Notes: a model not told the origin generated them from the letters alone. Shown: positions 1 to 10,610, counted from the first letter of the stretch. The stretch: DNA of 64,000 nucleotides from Bacteroidia bacterium (GCA_030431055.1 JAUIJA010000006.1:50506-114505), one strand, 5' to 3'. Numbers and translations are program-made.

Positions 1-389
1 ACGAAAAAGCATCTGCAGCATCAGGTGTAACAGGTGAAATCTTATTACAATTATGTGAAGCTCGTTTAGATAACGTAGTATTCCGTATGGGAATTGCTCC
101 TTCTCGTAGAGCAGCTCGTCAAATTGTTTCTCACCGTCATATTACAGTAAACGGAGAATTAGTGAACATTCCTTCTTATCACTTAAAACCAGGTGATAAA
201 GTAGCTGTTCGTGAAAAATCTAAATCGTTAGAAGCGATTGATCGTTCGTTATCAAACTCTTCTCAAGTTTACGAATGGATTACTTGGAATAATGATACAA
301 TGGAAGGTACTTTTGTTTCTGTTCCGCAAAGAATCCAAATCCCTGAAAATATTAAAGAGCAACTAATCGTTGAGTTGTATAACAAATAA
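1..389 (+). CDS. rpsD: 30S ribosomal protein S4, C-terminal part (5' end outside window)
   Basis: S4 binds 16S rRNA and nucleates small-subunit assembly. The reading frame is open from base 3 to the stop at 387-389, giving about 128 residues, so the N-terminal part lies before the window. The visible part contains the S4 RNA-binding motif ([20 protein letters not shown], then [10 protein letters not shown] and a K-P-G-D-K-V turn), which is diagnostic. An internal ATG at 87 is not the start, because conserved S4 sequence continues upstream of it in frame. It is followed 20 bases later by rpoA, the usual alpha-operon order. Identification is certain. Confidence 0.97.
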   Translation, partial: EKASAASGVTGEILLQLCEARLDNVVFRMGIAPSRRAARQIVSHRHITVNGELVNIPSYHLKPGDKVAVREKSKSLEAIDRSLSNSSQVYEWITWNNDTMEGTFVSVPQRIQIPENIKEQLIVELYNK

Positions 390-409
390 TAATTGACTTT
401 AGTCGAAAT

Positions 410-1402
410 ATGGCATTATTTAATTTTCAAAAGCCCGATAAAGTTATCATGATCGATTCTACCGATTTTGAAGGCAAATTCGAATTTAGACCTTTAGAAC
501 CGGGATATGGATTGACTGTTGGTAATGCATTAAGAAGAGTTTTACTTTCTTCATTAGAAGGATTTGCTATTACATCTGTTAGAATGGAAGGCGTAGATCA
601 CGAGTTTTCAACTATCACAGGTGTTGTAGAAGATGTTACAGAAATTATCTTAAACTTAAAACAAGTGCGTTTTAAGCGTCAAATAGAAGATATCGATAAT
701 GAATCTGTTTCTATTTCACTTTCTGGTAAAGATCAAATTACAGCTGGAGATTTCCAAAAATTCATTTCTGGATTTCAAGTTTTAAACCCAGATTTAGTAA
801 TTTGTAACTTAGATAGTAAAACGGCAATCAACATGGAACTTACTATCGAAAAAGGTAGAGGATATGTTCCTGCTGAAGAAAACAAAAAAGCTAACGCACC
901 TATTGGAACAATCTTTACAGATTCAATTTACACACCAGTAAAAAATGTAAAGTATTCAATTGAAAACTATCGTGTAGAGCAAAAAACTGATTATGAAAAA
1001 TTAGTTTTTGAAATCATTACTGATGGTTCAATTCACCCAAAAGATGCTTTAACTGAAGCAGCTAAAACGTTGATTCACCACTTTATGTTATTCTCAGATG
1101 AGAGAATTACTTTGGAGGCTGATGAAATTGCTCAAACTGAGTCTTACGACGAAGAATCATTACACATGCGTCAGTTGTTAAAAACTAAGCTTGTAGATAT
1201 GGATCTTTCTGTTAGAGCATTAAATTGTTTAAAAGCGGCAGAGGTTGATACTCTTGGAGACTTAGTCTCTTTCAATAAAAATGACTTAATGAAATTCCGT
1301 AACTTCGGTAAAAAATCACTAACAGAGTTAGATGAATTAGTTGCCTCAAAAGGTTTAAATTTCGGAATGGATTTAAGCAAATATAAATTAGATAAAGAAT
1401 AA
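410..1402 (+). CDS. rpoA: DNA-directed RNA polymerase subunit alpha
   Basis: The 330-residue protein has the normal length for RpoA. The N-terminal dimerisation domain (about residues 1-230) carries the [20 protein letters not shown] motif. The C-terminal domain (about 255-325) has the helix-hairpin-helix stretch [13 protein letters not shown], which contacts UP-element DNA and activators. An acidic linker separates the two. It lies between rpsD and rplQ with short gaps and is probably cotranscribed with them. Nothing is truncated. Identification is certain. Confidence 0.98.
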   Translation: MALFNFQKPDKVIMIDSTDFEGKFEFRPLEPGYGLTVGNALRRVLLSSLEGFAITSVRMEGVDHEFSTITGVVEDVTEIILNLKQVRFKRQIEDIDNESVSISLSGKDQITAGDFQKFISGFQVLNPDLVICNLDSKTAINMELTIEKGRGYVPAEENKKANAPIGTIFTDSIYTPVKNVKYSIENYRVEQKTDYEKLVFEIITDGSIHPKDALTEAAKTLIHHFMLFSDERITLEADEIAQTESYDEESLHMRQLLKTKLVDMDLSVRALNCLKAAEVDTLGDLVSFNKNDLMKFRNFGKKSLTELDELVASKGLNFGMDLSKYKLDKE

Positions 1403-1464
1403 ATTACTTCATATTTTGCTCTCCAGAGCGGATTGTAGCAAGATGAAGGTTAAAAAGAAACGTC

Positions 1465-1950
1465 ATGAGACACGGAAAGAAATTTAATCACTTAGGTAGA
1501 AAAACAGGTCATAGAAAAGCTATGTTAGCTAATATGGCATGTTCATTAATTGAGCACAAGCGAATTAATACTACAGTTGCTAAAGCAAAAGCTTTAAAAC
1601 AATTTGTAGAACCTTTAGTAACAAAATCTAAAGAAGATACTACTCACAACAGACGTATTGTTTTTTCTTACTTAAGAAATAAATATGCTGTTACAGAATT
1701 GTTTAGAGAAGTAGCTGCTAAAGTTGGTGACCGTCCAGGAGGATACACTCGTATCATCAAGTTAGGAAACCGTTTAGGAGATAACGCTGATATGGCAATG
1801 ATTGAATTAGTTGACTTTAACACTATTTATAATGGTGGTAAGAAAGAAGTTAAGAAAACTACTCGTCGTAGTAGAAGTAAAAAATCAGATGCGCCTGCTA
1901 CAGAAGCTCCTGCAGCTGATGCTTCAGAAAACACAGAAGCAACTGAATAA
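1465..1950 (+). CDS. rplQ: 50S ribosomal protein L17 with a long C-terminal tail
   Basis: L17 is a large-subunit protein near the peptide exit tunnel. The core (about residues 1-120) has the family signature [20 protein letters not shown], the central E-P-L-V-T segment, and [20 protein letters not shown]. The 161-residue product is longer than the roughly 120-130 residues usual for L17. The extra tail is basic ([11 protein letters not shown]), then rich in Ala, Pro, Glu and Thr, and is probably disordered; such tails are common in Bacteroidota. It is the last gene of the ribosomal unit and is followed by a strong terminator. Confidence 0.97.
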   Translation: MRHGKKFNHLGRKTGHRKAMLANMACSLIEHKRINTTVAKAKALKQFVEPLVTKSKEDTTHNRRIVFSYLRNKYAVTELFREVAAKVGDRPGGYTRIIKLGNRLGDNADMAMIELVDFNTIYNGGKKEVKKTTRRSRSKKSDAPATEAPAADASENTEATE

Positions 1951-1977
1951 TCATGAAGATTTGATTTTCAATATAAC

Positions 1978-2009
1978 AAAGGATAAACGTTTTAGTTTAT
2001 CCTTTTTTT
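1978..2009 (+). terminator. Intrinsic terminator after rplQ
   Basis: The 8-base stem ggataaac (1981-1988) pairs perfectly with gtttatcc (1995-2002) across a 6-base loop. The stem extends through flanking A and T residues and is followed by a run of T. It ends the rpsD-rpoA-rplQ unit just before the carA promoter. Confidence 0.9.
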
Positions 2010-2041
2010 ATACCTAATTTTTAAGATTTTAAAATTTAAAT

Positions 2042-2049
2042 TAACTTTG
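2042..2049 (+). promoter_or_regulatory. Bacteroidota-type -7 element for carA
   Basis: TAACTTTG matches the TAnnTTTG consensus and lies 17 bases before the carA ATG, immediately after the rplQ terminator. No good TTTG -33 element is seen at the expected distance. Confidence 0.55.
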
Positions 2050-2066
2050 CACAAACAACACAACTA

Positions 2067-3176
2067 ATGAAATACACAAATCGAAAGAAAGCCGTTTTAT
2101 TGTTAAAAGACGGTACCATTTTCTACGGAAAATCTATCGGAATTGAAGGTGTTACCTTTGGAGAAGTAGCTTTTAATACAGGAACTACTGGTTATCAAGA
2201 AATTTTTACAGATCCTTCTTACTTTGGCCAAATTATGGTAACGACCAATGCGCATATTGGAAATTACGGAGTAAACGAACAAGAAGTAGAATCAAATGGA
2301 GTTAAAATTTCCGGATTGGTTTGTAAAAATTTCAGTTTTAATTACTCTCGTCCAGATGCTTCTGAAAGTTTGTTTGATTATTTAAAAAAGCAAAATCTAA
2401 TTGTTATTTCAGATGTAGATACTAGAGCTTTAGTAAGTTATATTAGAGATAATGGAGCTATGAATGCAGTTATCTGTACTGATGACACTCCAATAGATGA
2501 GTTAAAAGCTAAACTGAATAAAGAACCTGAAATGAATGGTTTAGAATTGGCTTCAAAAGTTTCAACCAAAGAACCTTATTTCTTTGGTAATGAAAATGCT
2601 AAATATAAAATTTCTGCTTTGGATTTAGGAATCAAGACTAATATTCTAAGAAATTTAGCTAAGAGGGATTGTTATATAAAAGTGTTTCCTTACGATGCTA
2701 CTTATTCCGATTTAAAAAGTTTTAATCCAGATGGATATTTCTTGTCAAACGGACCTGGTGATCCAGAACCATTAAAATCGGCCCAACAAGTAGCAACGGA
2801 TATTTTAGCTGAAAACCAACCAGTTTTCGGAATATGTCTTGGACATCAAGTTTTAGCTTTAGCAAACGGAATTTCAACGTATAAGATGTTTAATGGACAT
2901 AGAGGAATTAATCATCCTGTAAAAAATATGTTGACTGGAAAAGGTGAAATTACTTCTCAAAATCACGGTTTTGCAGTTTCTAAAGAAGACTTAGATAACA
3001 ATCCTGAATTCGAATTAACTCACGTTCATTTGAATGATAACACAGTAGCTGGTATGCGTATGAAAAATAAAAACTGTTTTTCTGTTCAGTATCATCCTGA
3101 AGCTAGTCCTGGGCCACATGACTCTTCTTATTTGTTTGACCAATTTATAGAGAATATAAAATCGAGTAAAAATTAA
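2067..3176 (+). CDS. carA: Carbamoyl-phosphate synthase small (glutaminase) subunit
   Basis: CarA hydrolyses glutamine and passes ammonia to CarB to make carbamoyl phosphate for arginine and pyrimidine synthesis. The N-terminal CPSase domain (about 1-150) includes GTTGYQEIFTDPSY. The class I glutamine amidotransferase domain has the nucleophile elbow FGICLGHQ with Cys257, and the second catalytic element QYHPEA with His343 and Glu345, so the triad is complete. The 369-residue length is normal. carB is not in the window, so the two subunits are unlinked here. It has its own likely promoter. Confidence 0.96.
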   Translation: MKYTNRKKAVLLLKDGTIFYGKSIGIEGVTFGEVAFNTGTTGYQEIFTDPSYFGQIMVTTNAHIGNYGVNEQEVESNGVKISGLVCKNFSFNYSRPDASESLFDYLKKQNLIVISDVDTRALVSYIRDNGAMNAVICTDDTPIDELKAKLNKEPEMNGLELASKVSTKEPYFFGNENAKYKISALDLGIKTNILRNLAKRDCYIKVFPYDATYSDLKSFNPDGYFLSNGPGDPEPLKSAQQVATDILAENQPVFGICLGHQVLALANGISTYKMFNGHRGINHPVKNMLTGKGEITSQNHGFAVSKEDLDNNPEFELTHVHLNDNTVAGMRMKNKNCFSVQYHPEASPGPHDSSYLFDQFIENIKSSKN

Positions 3177-3198
3177 AGCAATACATTTTAAGATTTGT

Positions 3199-3206
3199 TA
3201 AATTTG
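3199..3206 (+). promoter_or_regulatory. Bacteroidota-type -7 element for eno
   Basis: TAAATTTG fits TAnnTTTG and lies 35 bases before the eno ATG, in the short gap after carA. A matching -33 element is not clear. Confidence 0.5.
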
Positions 3207-3235
3207 TACTACGTACAATTTCAAAATAACAATAA

Positions 3236-4534
<1,299 letters not shown>

Positions 4535-4551
4535 CATAGTTTAAAAGTATT

Positions 4552-4584
4552 AAAAAAGCCAACAATTAAATTGTTGGCTTTTTT
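4552..4584 (+). terminator. Intrinsic terminator after eno
   Basis: gccaacaa and ttgttggc form a perfect hairpin, extended by an A run on the left and a T run on the right, 17 bases after the eno stop. The symmetric A and T runs would let it work on both strands. Confidence 0.92.
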
Positions 4585-4684
4585 ATGTATAGTAATTAAG
4601 CATAAAATAATATTAAAACTTTTAAAAATCCATTAATATTCATTAAATTCGCAAAGTTTCATTATAAATAAAATTATTCAATAT

Positions 4685-5968
4685 ATGTCAAAAACAGCAA
4701 CATTAGAGTTGGATGGCAATAAATATGAGTTTCCTGTAGTAGTTGGGACAGAAAATGAAGTTGCTATCGATATCGCGAAATTGCGTGGTGCTACAGGTGC
4801 CATCACAATTGATCCAGGATATAAAAATACAGGTTCATGTTCAAGTGCAATCACCTTTTTAGATGGAGAGAAAGGGATTTTACGTTACAGAGGATATGCT
4901 ATTGAAGATTTAGCTGAAAAAGCGGATTTTTTAGAAGTAGCTTATCTTTTAATTTTTGAAGAATTACCTACAGCTTCTCAATTAGAAAAATTTGAGAATG
5001 ATATTCGTAAGCATACTTTGGTTAATGAAGAGATGAAAAACATCATTGATGGTTTTCCCAAGACAGCTCACCCAATGGGCGTTTTATCTTCTTTAACAAG
5101 TGCATTAACTGCTTTTAACCCTAAGTCTGTTGATGTTAATAACGACAAAGAATTATACGAAGCGGTTTGTAAAACTTTAGGTAAATTTTTAGTTATTGCA
5201 ACTTGGACGTATAGAAAGCGTATGGGATATCCACTAAATTACTATGATAACACGAAAGGTTACGTAGAAAATTTTATGCGTTTAATGTTTGAATTGCCAA
5301 CAGGTCCTTACAAAACAGATAAAAAAGTTGTTGATGCATTAGATAAATTATTCATCTTACATGCTGATCACGAACAAAATTGTTCTACTTCAACAGTAAG
5401 AATTGTAGGTTCATCTCATGCTGGACTATTTGCTTCAATTTCTGCTGGAGTTTCTGCACTTTGGGGACCACTTCACGGTGGAGCTAATCAGGCAGTATTA
5501 GAAATGTTACAAGAAATTCATGATAATGGTGGAGATGTTGCTAAATACGTTTTAAAAGCTAAAGACAAAGAAGATTCATTTCGTTTAATGGGATTCGGCC
5601 ATAGGGTTTATAAAAACTTCGATCCTCGTGCTACTATCATTAAAAAAGCAGCTAATGATGTTTTAGAAGCTCTAGGTGTAGATGATCCATTATTAGATAT
5701 TGCTAGACAATTAGAAAAAGTAGCGTTAGAAGATGAATATTTCAAAGCAAGAAACTTATATCCAAACGTAGATTTCTATTCAGGAATTATCTACCGTGCT
5801 ATGGGTATTCCAGTTGAAATGTTTACAGTATTATTTGCTATTGGTCGTCTTCCAGGTTGGATTGCACAATGGAAAGAAATGCGCTTAAATGGAGAGCCAA
5901 TTGGTCGTCCGCGTCAAGTTTATACAGGTTATAATGCAAGAGCATTCAAATCAGTTAACGAAAGATAA
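4685..5968 (+). CDS. gltA: Citrate synthase (type II)
   Basis: Citrate synthase condenses oxaloacetate and acetyl-CoA at the entry to the TCA cycle. The 427-residue length and N-terminal domain (TIDPGYKNTGSCSSAITFLD) match the NADH-regulated type II enzyme of Gram-negative bacteria. Catalytic residues are present: His264 in GPLHGGANQA, His306 in GFGHRVYKNFDPRA, and Asp363 in NVDFYSGIIY. A TAAATTCG box at 4644-4651 resembles a -7 element. Two terminators follow the gene. Identification is certain. Confidence 0.97.
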   Translation: MSKTATLELDGNKYEFPVVVGTENEVAIDIAKLRGATGAITIDPGYKNTGSCSSAITFLDGEKGILRYRGYAIEDLAEKADFLEVAYLLIFEELPTASQLEKFENDIRKHTLVNEEMKNIIDGFPKTAHPMGVLSSLTSALTAFNPKSVDVNNDKELYEAVCKTLGKFLVIATWTYRKRMGYPLNYYDNTKGYVENFMRLMFELPTGPYKTDKKVVDALDKLFILHADHEQNCSTSTVRIVGSSHAGLFASISAGVSALWGPLHGGANQAVLEMLQEIHDNGGDVAKYVLKAKDKEDSFRLMGFGHRVYKNFDPRATIIKKAANDVLEALGVDDPLLDIARQLEKVALEDEYFKARNLYPNVDFYSGIIYRAMGIPVEMFTVLFAIGRLPGWIAQWKEMRLNGEPIGRPRQVYTGYNARAFKSVNER

Positions 5969-5978
5969 TATTGAAATT

Positions 5979-6005
5979 AAATCCCGCAATTGCGGGATTT
6001 TTTAA
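5979..6005 (+). terminator. Intrinsic terminator after gltA
   Basis: A perfect 22-base inverted repeat, aaatcccgcaa (5979-5989) with ttgcgggattt (5990-6000), is followed by a T run. The GC-rich centre makes a stable hairpin. Confidence 0.92.
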
Positions 6006-6009
6006 TTAC

Positions 6010-6036
6010 AGGGCATTTTTTAAATGCCCTTTTTTT
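6010..6036 (+). terminator. Second hairpin terminator in tandem
   Basis: agggcattt (6010-6018) pairs with aaatgccct (6022-6030) across a 3-base loop, followed by six T residues. It backs up the gltA terminator, and its T tract runs into the promoter of the next gene. Confidence 0.85.
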
Positions 6037-6043
6037 ATCTTTG
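6036..6043 (+). promoter_or_regulatory. Bacteroidota-type -7 element for the DDAH-like gene
   Basis: TATCTTTG is an exact TAnnTTTG match 17 bases before the ATG at 6061. It directly abuts the T tract of the preceding terminator, so any -33 contact would lie inside the terminator hairpin. Confidence 0.65.
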
Positions 6044-6060
6044 CTAAAATCTAAAAATTT

Positions 6061-6975
6061 ATGTTAGAATTAAACGTAAAAAATGAAACTTCAAGATTGC
6101 GTGCTGTTGTTTTAGGAACGGCAGAAAGTAATGGCCCTACGCCAACAATCGAAGAAGCTTATGATCCAAAATCATTAGAACATATAAAAGCTGGAACGTA
6201 TCCTTTTGAAGAAGACATGGTTAAGGAAATGGAGGCTTTTAATCAAGTGTTTAAAAAATATGATGTAAAAGTTTTCCGTCCGCAAATCATCCAAGACTAT
6301 AATCAAATTTTCTCTCGTGATATTGGTTTCGTAATTGAAGATATATTTATCAAAGCGAATATTTTACCTGATAGAGAACGTGAATTAGATGCGATTCAAT
6401 ATGTAATTGATCAAATTGATCCAAAAAAAGTGGTTCGTCCACCAGAAGAAGCACATATTGAAGGTGGTGATGTTATGCCATGGAATGATCATATTTTTAT
6501 TGGAACATATAAAGGTTCAGATTATAAAGATTACATTACAGCTCGTACTAATATGGCTGGTGTAAATTATATTAAAGAATTGTTTCCGAATAAAATTGTT
6601 AAAGAATTTGATTTGGTAAAATCTAAAATTGAACCAAGAGACAACGCCTTGCATTTAGATTGTTGTTTTCAGCCAGTAGGAAAAGATAAAGGAATTATTT
6701 ATAAAAGTGGTTTCCGTGAAGAAGCCGATTATATGTATTTAGTAAATCTTTTCGGAAAAGAGAATTTATTCCATATCGAGCGAGAAGAAATGTATAATAT
6801 GAATTCTAATGTTTTCTCAATTGCTCCATATGTCGTTGTTTCAGAAAAAAACTTTACAAGATTAAACAATTGGCTAAGAGAAAACGGAATTACTGTTGAA
6901 GAAATTCCGTATGCGGAAATTGCTAAACAAGAAGGACTTTTGCGTTGTTCAACTTTACCATTAATTAGAGATTAA
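6061..6975 (+). CDS. Dimethylarginine dimethylaminohydrolase / amidinotransferase family enzyme
   Basis: This 304-residue protein belongs to the guanidine-group-modifying superfamily (DDAH, arginine deiminase, amidinotransferases), which attack guanidino carbons with a cysteine. The expected catalytic residues are visible: the acidic motif EGGD (134-137), His198 in ALHLDCCFQPVG, and Cys296 in LLRCSTLPL near the C-terminus. Annotated Bacteroidota homologues are usually called DDAH-family, but the HLDCCFQP element also resembles amidinotransferases, so the substrate is not settled. It is followed after one base by ctlX, so the two are surely cotranscribed and probably act on arginine or citrulline-type compounds. 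Confidence 0.82.
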   Translation: MLELNVKNETSRLRAVVLGTAESNGPTPTIEEAYDPKSLEHIKAGTYPFEEDMVKEMEAFNQVFKKYDVKVFRPQIIQDYNQIFSRDIGFVIEDIFIKANILPDRERELDAIQYVIDQIDPKKVVRPPEEAHIEGGDVMPWNDHIFIGTYKGSDYKDYITARTNMAGVNYIKELFPNKIVKEFDLVKSKIEPRDNALHLDCCFQPVGKDKGIIYKSGFREEADYMYLVNLFGKENLFHIEREEMYNMNSNVFSIAPYVVVSEKNFTRLNNWLRENGITVEEIPYAEIAKQEGLLRCSTLPLIRD

Positions 6976-6976
6976 T

Positions 6977-7912
6977 ATGAATCAAACAACTAATACAATT
7001 TTGATGATTCGTCCGGTAGCTTTCCGTATGAACGAACAAACAGCGGTTAATAATTATTACCAAAAAGTTTTAGACGATTTAATGCCGGCTACTGTAAATG
7101 CAAAAGCACAAGCCGAATTTGATGCTTATGTTGAAAAATTACGCAACGCAGGAATTAATGTTGTTGTGGTGGATGATACTTTAGATCCAGATACGCCCGA
7201 TAGTATTTTTCCAAATAATTGGGTTTCTTTTCACGAAAGCGGAGATGTTGCTCTGTATCCTATGTTTGCTGAAAATCGTCGTTTAGAAAGACGTGAAGAT
7301 GTTTTAGATATTTTAGAAGAAAACGGTTTTAAAATAAACGATATTATGGATTATACTTCTGCCGAAGAAGATAATATCTTTTTAGAAGGAACAGGAAGTA
7401 TAATTTTAGATCGAGCTAATGAAAAAGCATATTGTGCTTTATCGCCAAGAGCTGATGAAGAATTATTTATTGAGTTTTGTGAAGATTTTGAATATACACC
7501 AGTTATTTTTGAAGCTTTTCAAACAGTAAACGGAGAAAGAAAACACATCTATCATACTAATGTAATGATGTGTATTGCAGAAACTTTTGCAGTTATCTGC
7601 GCTGATTGCATTGACGATAAAAAAGAACGCAAAATGGTTCTCGATAACTTAAAAGAAAGCGGAAAAGAAGTTATCCTAATCACAGAAGAACAGGTTAATA
7701 ATTTCGCAGGAAATATGTTACAAGTTCGTGGTGCAAACGACGAACGATTTCTTGTGATGAGTAATGCGGCTTATCAAAGCTTAACAAAAGACCAAATAGC
7801 AAAAGTAGAAAAGCATTGTAAAATTCTTCACGCAAGTTTAGATATTATTGAAGCATGCGGTGGTGGAAGCGCACGTTGTATGATGGCGGAAGTTTTTTTA
7901 CCAAAAGCATAA
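6977..7912 (+). CDS. ctlX: Citrulline utilization hydrolase CtlX (amidinotransferase family)
   Basis: This 311-residue protein belongs to the same superfamily as its upstream partner but is of the CtlX type, first linked to citrulline use in Francisella. It starts with the typical TILMIRPVAFRMNEQTAVNN. It carries FPNNWVSFH, the EGTGS acidic motif, His193 in IYHTNVMMCI, and catalytic Cys301 in GGGSARCMMAEVF. Only one base separates it from the DDAH-like gene. The pair implies a small guanidino or ureido catabolic operon. The exact substrate is inferred from the family, not seen. Confidence 0.85.
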   Translation: MNQTTNTILMIRPVAFRMNEQTAVNNYYQKVLDDLMPATVNAKAQAEFDAYVEKLRNAGINVVVVDDTLDPDTPDSIFPNNWVSFHESGDVALYPMFAENRRLERREDVLDILEENGFKINDIMDYTSAEEDNIFLEGTGSIILDRANEKAYCALSPRADEELFIEFCEDFEYTPVIFEAFQTVNGERKHIYHTNVMMCIAETFAVICADCIDDKKERKMVLDNLKESGKEVILITEEQVNNFAGNMLQVRGANDERFLVMSNAAYQSLTKDQIAKVEKHCKILHASLDIIEACGGGSARCMMAEVFLPKA

Positions 7913-7922
7913 AACGATAAAT

Positions 7923-7957
7923 AAAAAAAATCCGAAGTTTAACTTCGGATTTTTTTA
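7923..7957. terminator. Bidirectional terminator between ctlX and marC-family gene
   Basis: tccgaagtt and aacttcgga form a near-perfect palindrome (7931-7949), with eight A before it and seven T after it. It can end both the plus-strand ctlX unit and the minus-strand gene that stops at 7962. Confidence 0.9.
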
Positions 7958-7961
7958 TAAA

Positions 7962-8585
7962 TTATATTTCACTAATTATGGTTAGTATTGCGCTTATTAT
8001 ATATTGAATTCCTATTGCAATTGTAAGAAAACCAATAACTCGGGAAATCGCTACAATTCCTGATCCTCCTAAAATTTTCGCTAAATAATGTCCACTTCTT
8101 AAAATTAAATAAATTACAAAGGCAACTGCAACAATGGCTAATGTTGAGAAAATAATTTCAGAAGTTGTATTATGATCTTGATAAAATGCAATTAGCAATG
8201 AAATCGAACCTGGTCCGGCAAGCATTGGCATTGCTAAAGGTGTTAACGCAATGTGATGTTGTGCTTCTACTTGTTTGCGAACTTTCTTACTTATTCCTTT
8301 GTTTTTACTAAATTGTCCGTTTAATAATGAAAACCCTGAACTTGTTATAATAAGTCCACCTGCAATTCGTAAAGCAGTTATTGTTATTCCGAAGAATGTT
8401 AAAACATACTTTCCTAAAAAGAATGAAATAACTAAAATTATCAATACGTTGATTGATGTTTTTAGCGAAATAATTGCGCGCTCTTGTTTGGTTGAATCTG
8501 ATGTTAAACCAACAAAAATAGGAATGGTTCCTAATGGATTCAAAACCGAAAATAAGGCGGCGAATAAATAGATAAATGTGTCCAT
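7962..8585 (-). CDS. MarC family integral membrane protein
   Basis: This is a 207-residue inner-membrane protein of the MarC (NAAT) family, with about six hydrophobic segments. The signatures are FSVLNPLGTIPIFVGLTSD at the N-terminus, RIAGGLIITSSGF, and ALTPLAMPMLAGPGSI. Some relatives have been described as amino-acid transporters, but the function of most is unknown. The frame could extend five codons to a TTG at 8600. I chose the ATG at 8585 because a -7 promoter box covers 8605-8598, so the longer start would not be transcribed. It stands alone. Confidence 0.87.
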   Translation of the reverse strand: MDTFIYLFAALFSVLNPLGTIPIFVGLTSDSTKQERAIISLKTSINVLIILVISFFLGKYVLTFFGITITALRIAGGLIITSSGFSLLNGQFSKNKGISKKVRKQVEAQHHIALTPLAMPMLAGPGSISLLIAFYQDHNTTSEIIFSTLAIVAVAFVIYLILRSGHYLAKILGGSGIVAISRVIGFLTIAIGIQYIISAILTIISEI

Positions 8586-8597
8586 TAATTTTTTTTG

Positions 8598-8605
8598 CAA
8601 AAGTA
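8598..8605 (-). promoter_or_regulatory. -7 element for the marC-family gene
   Basis: On the minus strand this reads TACTTTTG, a match to TAnnTTTG, 12 bases before the ATG at 8585. It overlaps the alternative TTG start, which argues against that start. The transcript leader would be only a few bases long. Confidence 0.55.
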
Positions 8606-8698
8606 AATTTTTAATTCAGAATCTAAATTTAAAATAAAGTTAATTTCAAGTTATTAATCAGTCAGATTAATTTGCTAACTTTATAAAAAATAATTCAA

Positions 8699-9055
8699 AT
8701 GAAAACACTGGTTTTAGGTGCTACTACAAATAAAGACCGTTATGCTTATAAAGCAATTCATAGTTTAATTGGTAAAAGTCATCAAGTTGTGGCGATTGGA
8801 GCGAAACAAGGTAAAGCGTTAGATATTCCTATTGAAACCGAAAAAATTGATTTTCATAATATCCATACGGTAACGTTGTACTTGAACCCAACACACCAAA
8901 GAGAATATTATGATTATATTATTTCGTTAAAACCACGACGTGTTATTTTTAACCCAGGAACTGAAAATCCTGAATTTTATACTTTGTTAGATGAAAATAA
9001 TATTCAGTATGAAATAGGTTGTACTTTAGTTCTTTTGGCTACGGATCAATATTAA
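8699..9055 (+). CDS. CoA-binding domain protein (small Rossmann protein)
   Basis: The 118-residue protein is a stand-alone CoA_binding_2 domain, related to the nucleotide-binding domain of succinyl-CoA synthetase. It starts with a Rossmann strand and glycine turn ([14 protein letters not shown]) and contains the family motifs VAIGAK, DTVTLY-like [11 protein letters not shown], and [13 protein letters not shown]. No catalytic function is established for the family. Its 3' end overlaps the convergent symporter gene by 30 bases. Confidence 0.85.
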   Translation: MKTLVLGATTNKDRYAYKAIHSLIGKSHQVVAIGAKQGKALDIPIETEKIDFHNIHTVTLYLNPTHQREYYDYIISLKPRRVIFNPGTENPEFYTLLDENNIQYEIGCTLVLLATDQY

Positions 9056-10546
9056 TCCAATAAAAGTTAACAAACCATTTATCAATAATAATTCAAATCC
9101 GAATTGGTAATAATTTTCACTTGCAAATTCGGTTGCACATTGCCATTTGGTTGAATTGCAGTTGTCTAAATTTTCAAAAAAGTAAGAATAAATTGTTGAT
9201 GAGATGCTAATTAAGTAAGTTAGTATTGGTGAAAGAATCGCAATAATTGGAACAAATTTATCTTTTACGCTCCAATTTGTAAATAATCCAAAACTATACA
9301 AACCAAGTAAAGGGCCATAAGTGTATCCGGCAAATGTAAATAGTTTCGAGATAACACTTGCGTCTTTAATCAAATATTTGAAAGCAATAATTACTAAAAC
9401 TAAAACGAATGAGAATAAAATGTGAATTTGTTTTCTAATTTTTACTTGTTTACGTTCGTCATATTTCTTTTCAATATCTAAAATATCAATGCTAAAAGAT
9501 GTAGTTAGTGATGTTAAAGCGCTATCAGCACTACTGTAAGCAGCGGCAATTAAGCCAAGTAAGAAGAAAATAAAAATTCCTGTTCCTAAATGATTTTGAG
9601 CTAAAACTGGAAATAAATCATCTTTATGTGCGTCGATTCCGTTTTGTTGTGCGTAATTAGTTAGTAATAATCCTAAACATAAAAAGATGAAATTAACAAT
9701 TGTTAAAACAATCGTGAACCAAAAAATATTCTTTTGAGCGTCTTTCAAACTTCTGCAAGTGAGATTTTTTTGCATCATATCTTGGTCAAGTCCAGTCATT
9801 ACAATCGCTATAAAAGCTCCAGAAATAAATTGTTTCCAAAAATATTGACTCGATTTATAATCGTCAAAGAAGAAAGTTTTTGAAAGTTTACTTTCAGAAA
9901 TATAATTGAAAATAGAATTACTGTCTAGTTGTAAAGCGTCACCAACGGAATAAAAAGTTACACCAAGTGCAATTAGCATAAAAAGTGTTTGCAGTGTATC
10001 TGTCCAAACGATAGTTTTAATCCCTGATTTAAAAGTGTATAACCAAATTAAAAGAATAGTAATAGTTACTGTTTGCCAAAATTCTACTCCTAAAGCATCA
10101 AATAATACTATTTGTAAAACATTGGCAACTAAAAATAATCGGAAACTAGCACCAACAATTCTTGAAACAATAAAAAACGAAGCGCCTGTTTTGTAAGAAT
10201 AATACCCGAAACGACTTTCTAAATAGGTGTAAATTGAAGTTAAATTTAATCGGTAATATAATGGCATTAATACAGTTGCAATTACAAAATAACCTACGAT
10301 GTAGCCTAAAACAACTTGCATATAGCTAAATTGTGAATTTTCAACCCAACCAGGAACTGAAATAAACGTTACACCAGATAAAGATGCGCCAATCATTCCA
10401 AATGCTACTAAATACCATGGAGATTGTTTATTGGCTTTAAAAAAAGCACTATTGTCGTTAACTTCTTTTCTACCAATAAAGAATGAAACTAAAACTAAAA
10501 CTAAAAAGTAGGAAACGATTATTAACGCTATAGTAATTGGTTGCAT
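9026..10546 (-). CDS. Sodium:solute symporter family protein
   Basis: This 506-residue, very hydrophobic protein has about 13 membrane helices and belongs to the sodium:solute symporter (SSS) family. It has the family hallmarks: a polar stretch after helix 1 ([20 protein letters not shown]), the [15 protein letters not shown] segment of the sodium site, and [21 protein letters not shown] in the second repeat. The solute cannot be read from sequence. It has an ATG start at 10546 and its own promoter, divergent from recR. The last 30 bases overlap the convergent CoA-binding gene. Confidence 0.88.
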   Translation of the reverse strand: MQPITIALIIVSYFLVLVLVSFFIGRKEVNDNSAFFKANKQSPWYLVAFGMIGASLSGVTFISVPGWVENSQFSYMQVVLGYIVGYFVIATVLMPLYYRLNLTSIYTYLESRFGYYSYKTGASFFIVSRIVGASFRLFLVANVLQIVLFDALGVEFWQTVTITILLIWLYTFKSGIKTIVWTDTLQTLFMLIALGVTFYSVGDALQLDSNSIFNYISESKLSKTFFFDDYKSSQYFWKQFISGAFIAIVMTGLDQDMMQKNLTCRSLKDAQKNIFWFTIVLTIVNFIFLCLGLLLTNYAQQNGIDAHKDDLFPVLAQNHLGTGIFIFFLLGLIAAAYSSADSALTSLTTSFSIDILDIEKKYDERKQVKIRKQIHILFSFVLVLVIIAFKYLIKDASVISKLFTFAGYTYGPLLGLYSFGLFTNWSVKDKFVPIIAILSPILTYLISISSTIYSYFFENLDNCNSTKWQCATEFASENYYQFGFELLLINGLLTFIGLILIRSQKN

Positions 10547-10562
10547 AAATTTAACTTTCGAG

Positions 10563-10570
10563 CAAAGATA
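10563..10570 (-). promoter_or_regulatory. -7 element for the sodium:solute symporter gene
   Basis: On the minus strand this reads TATCTTTG, an exact TAnnTTTG match 16 bases before the ATG at 10546, in the 64-base gap divergent from recR. Confidence 0.6.
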
Positions 10571-10597
10571 AAAGAAAAAATAAATCTTTAGTTTTTG

Positions 10598-10605
10598 TAA
10601 ATTTG
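10598..10605 (+). promoter_or_regulatory. -7 element for recR, almost touching the start codon
   Basis: TAAATTTG fits TAnnTTTG but ends only five bases before the recR ATG at 10611. If used, transcription would begin at or next to the A of ATG, giving a leaderless or nearly leaderless mRNA. Confidence 0.45.
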
Positions 10606-10610
10606 CAACT

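Noticed and set aside
1811..2017. Open frame of 68 codons overlapping the end of rplQ
   Set aside because: It is out of frame within rplQ and runs through the terminator; its product is low-complexity and resembles nothing.
8275..8571. Plus-strand open frame of 98 codons
   Set aside because: It is the shadow of the minus-strand MarC-family gene, whose protein has clear family motifs.
8586..8600. N-terminal extension of the marC-family gene to a TTG
   Set aside because: The TTG overlaps the -7 box and the extra residues do not fit the family; ATG 8585 is preferred.
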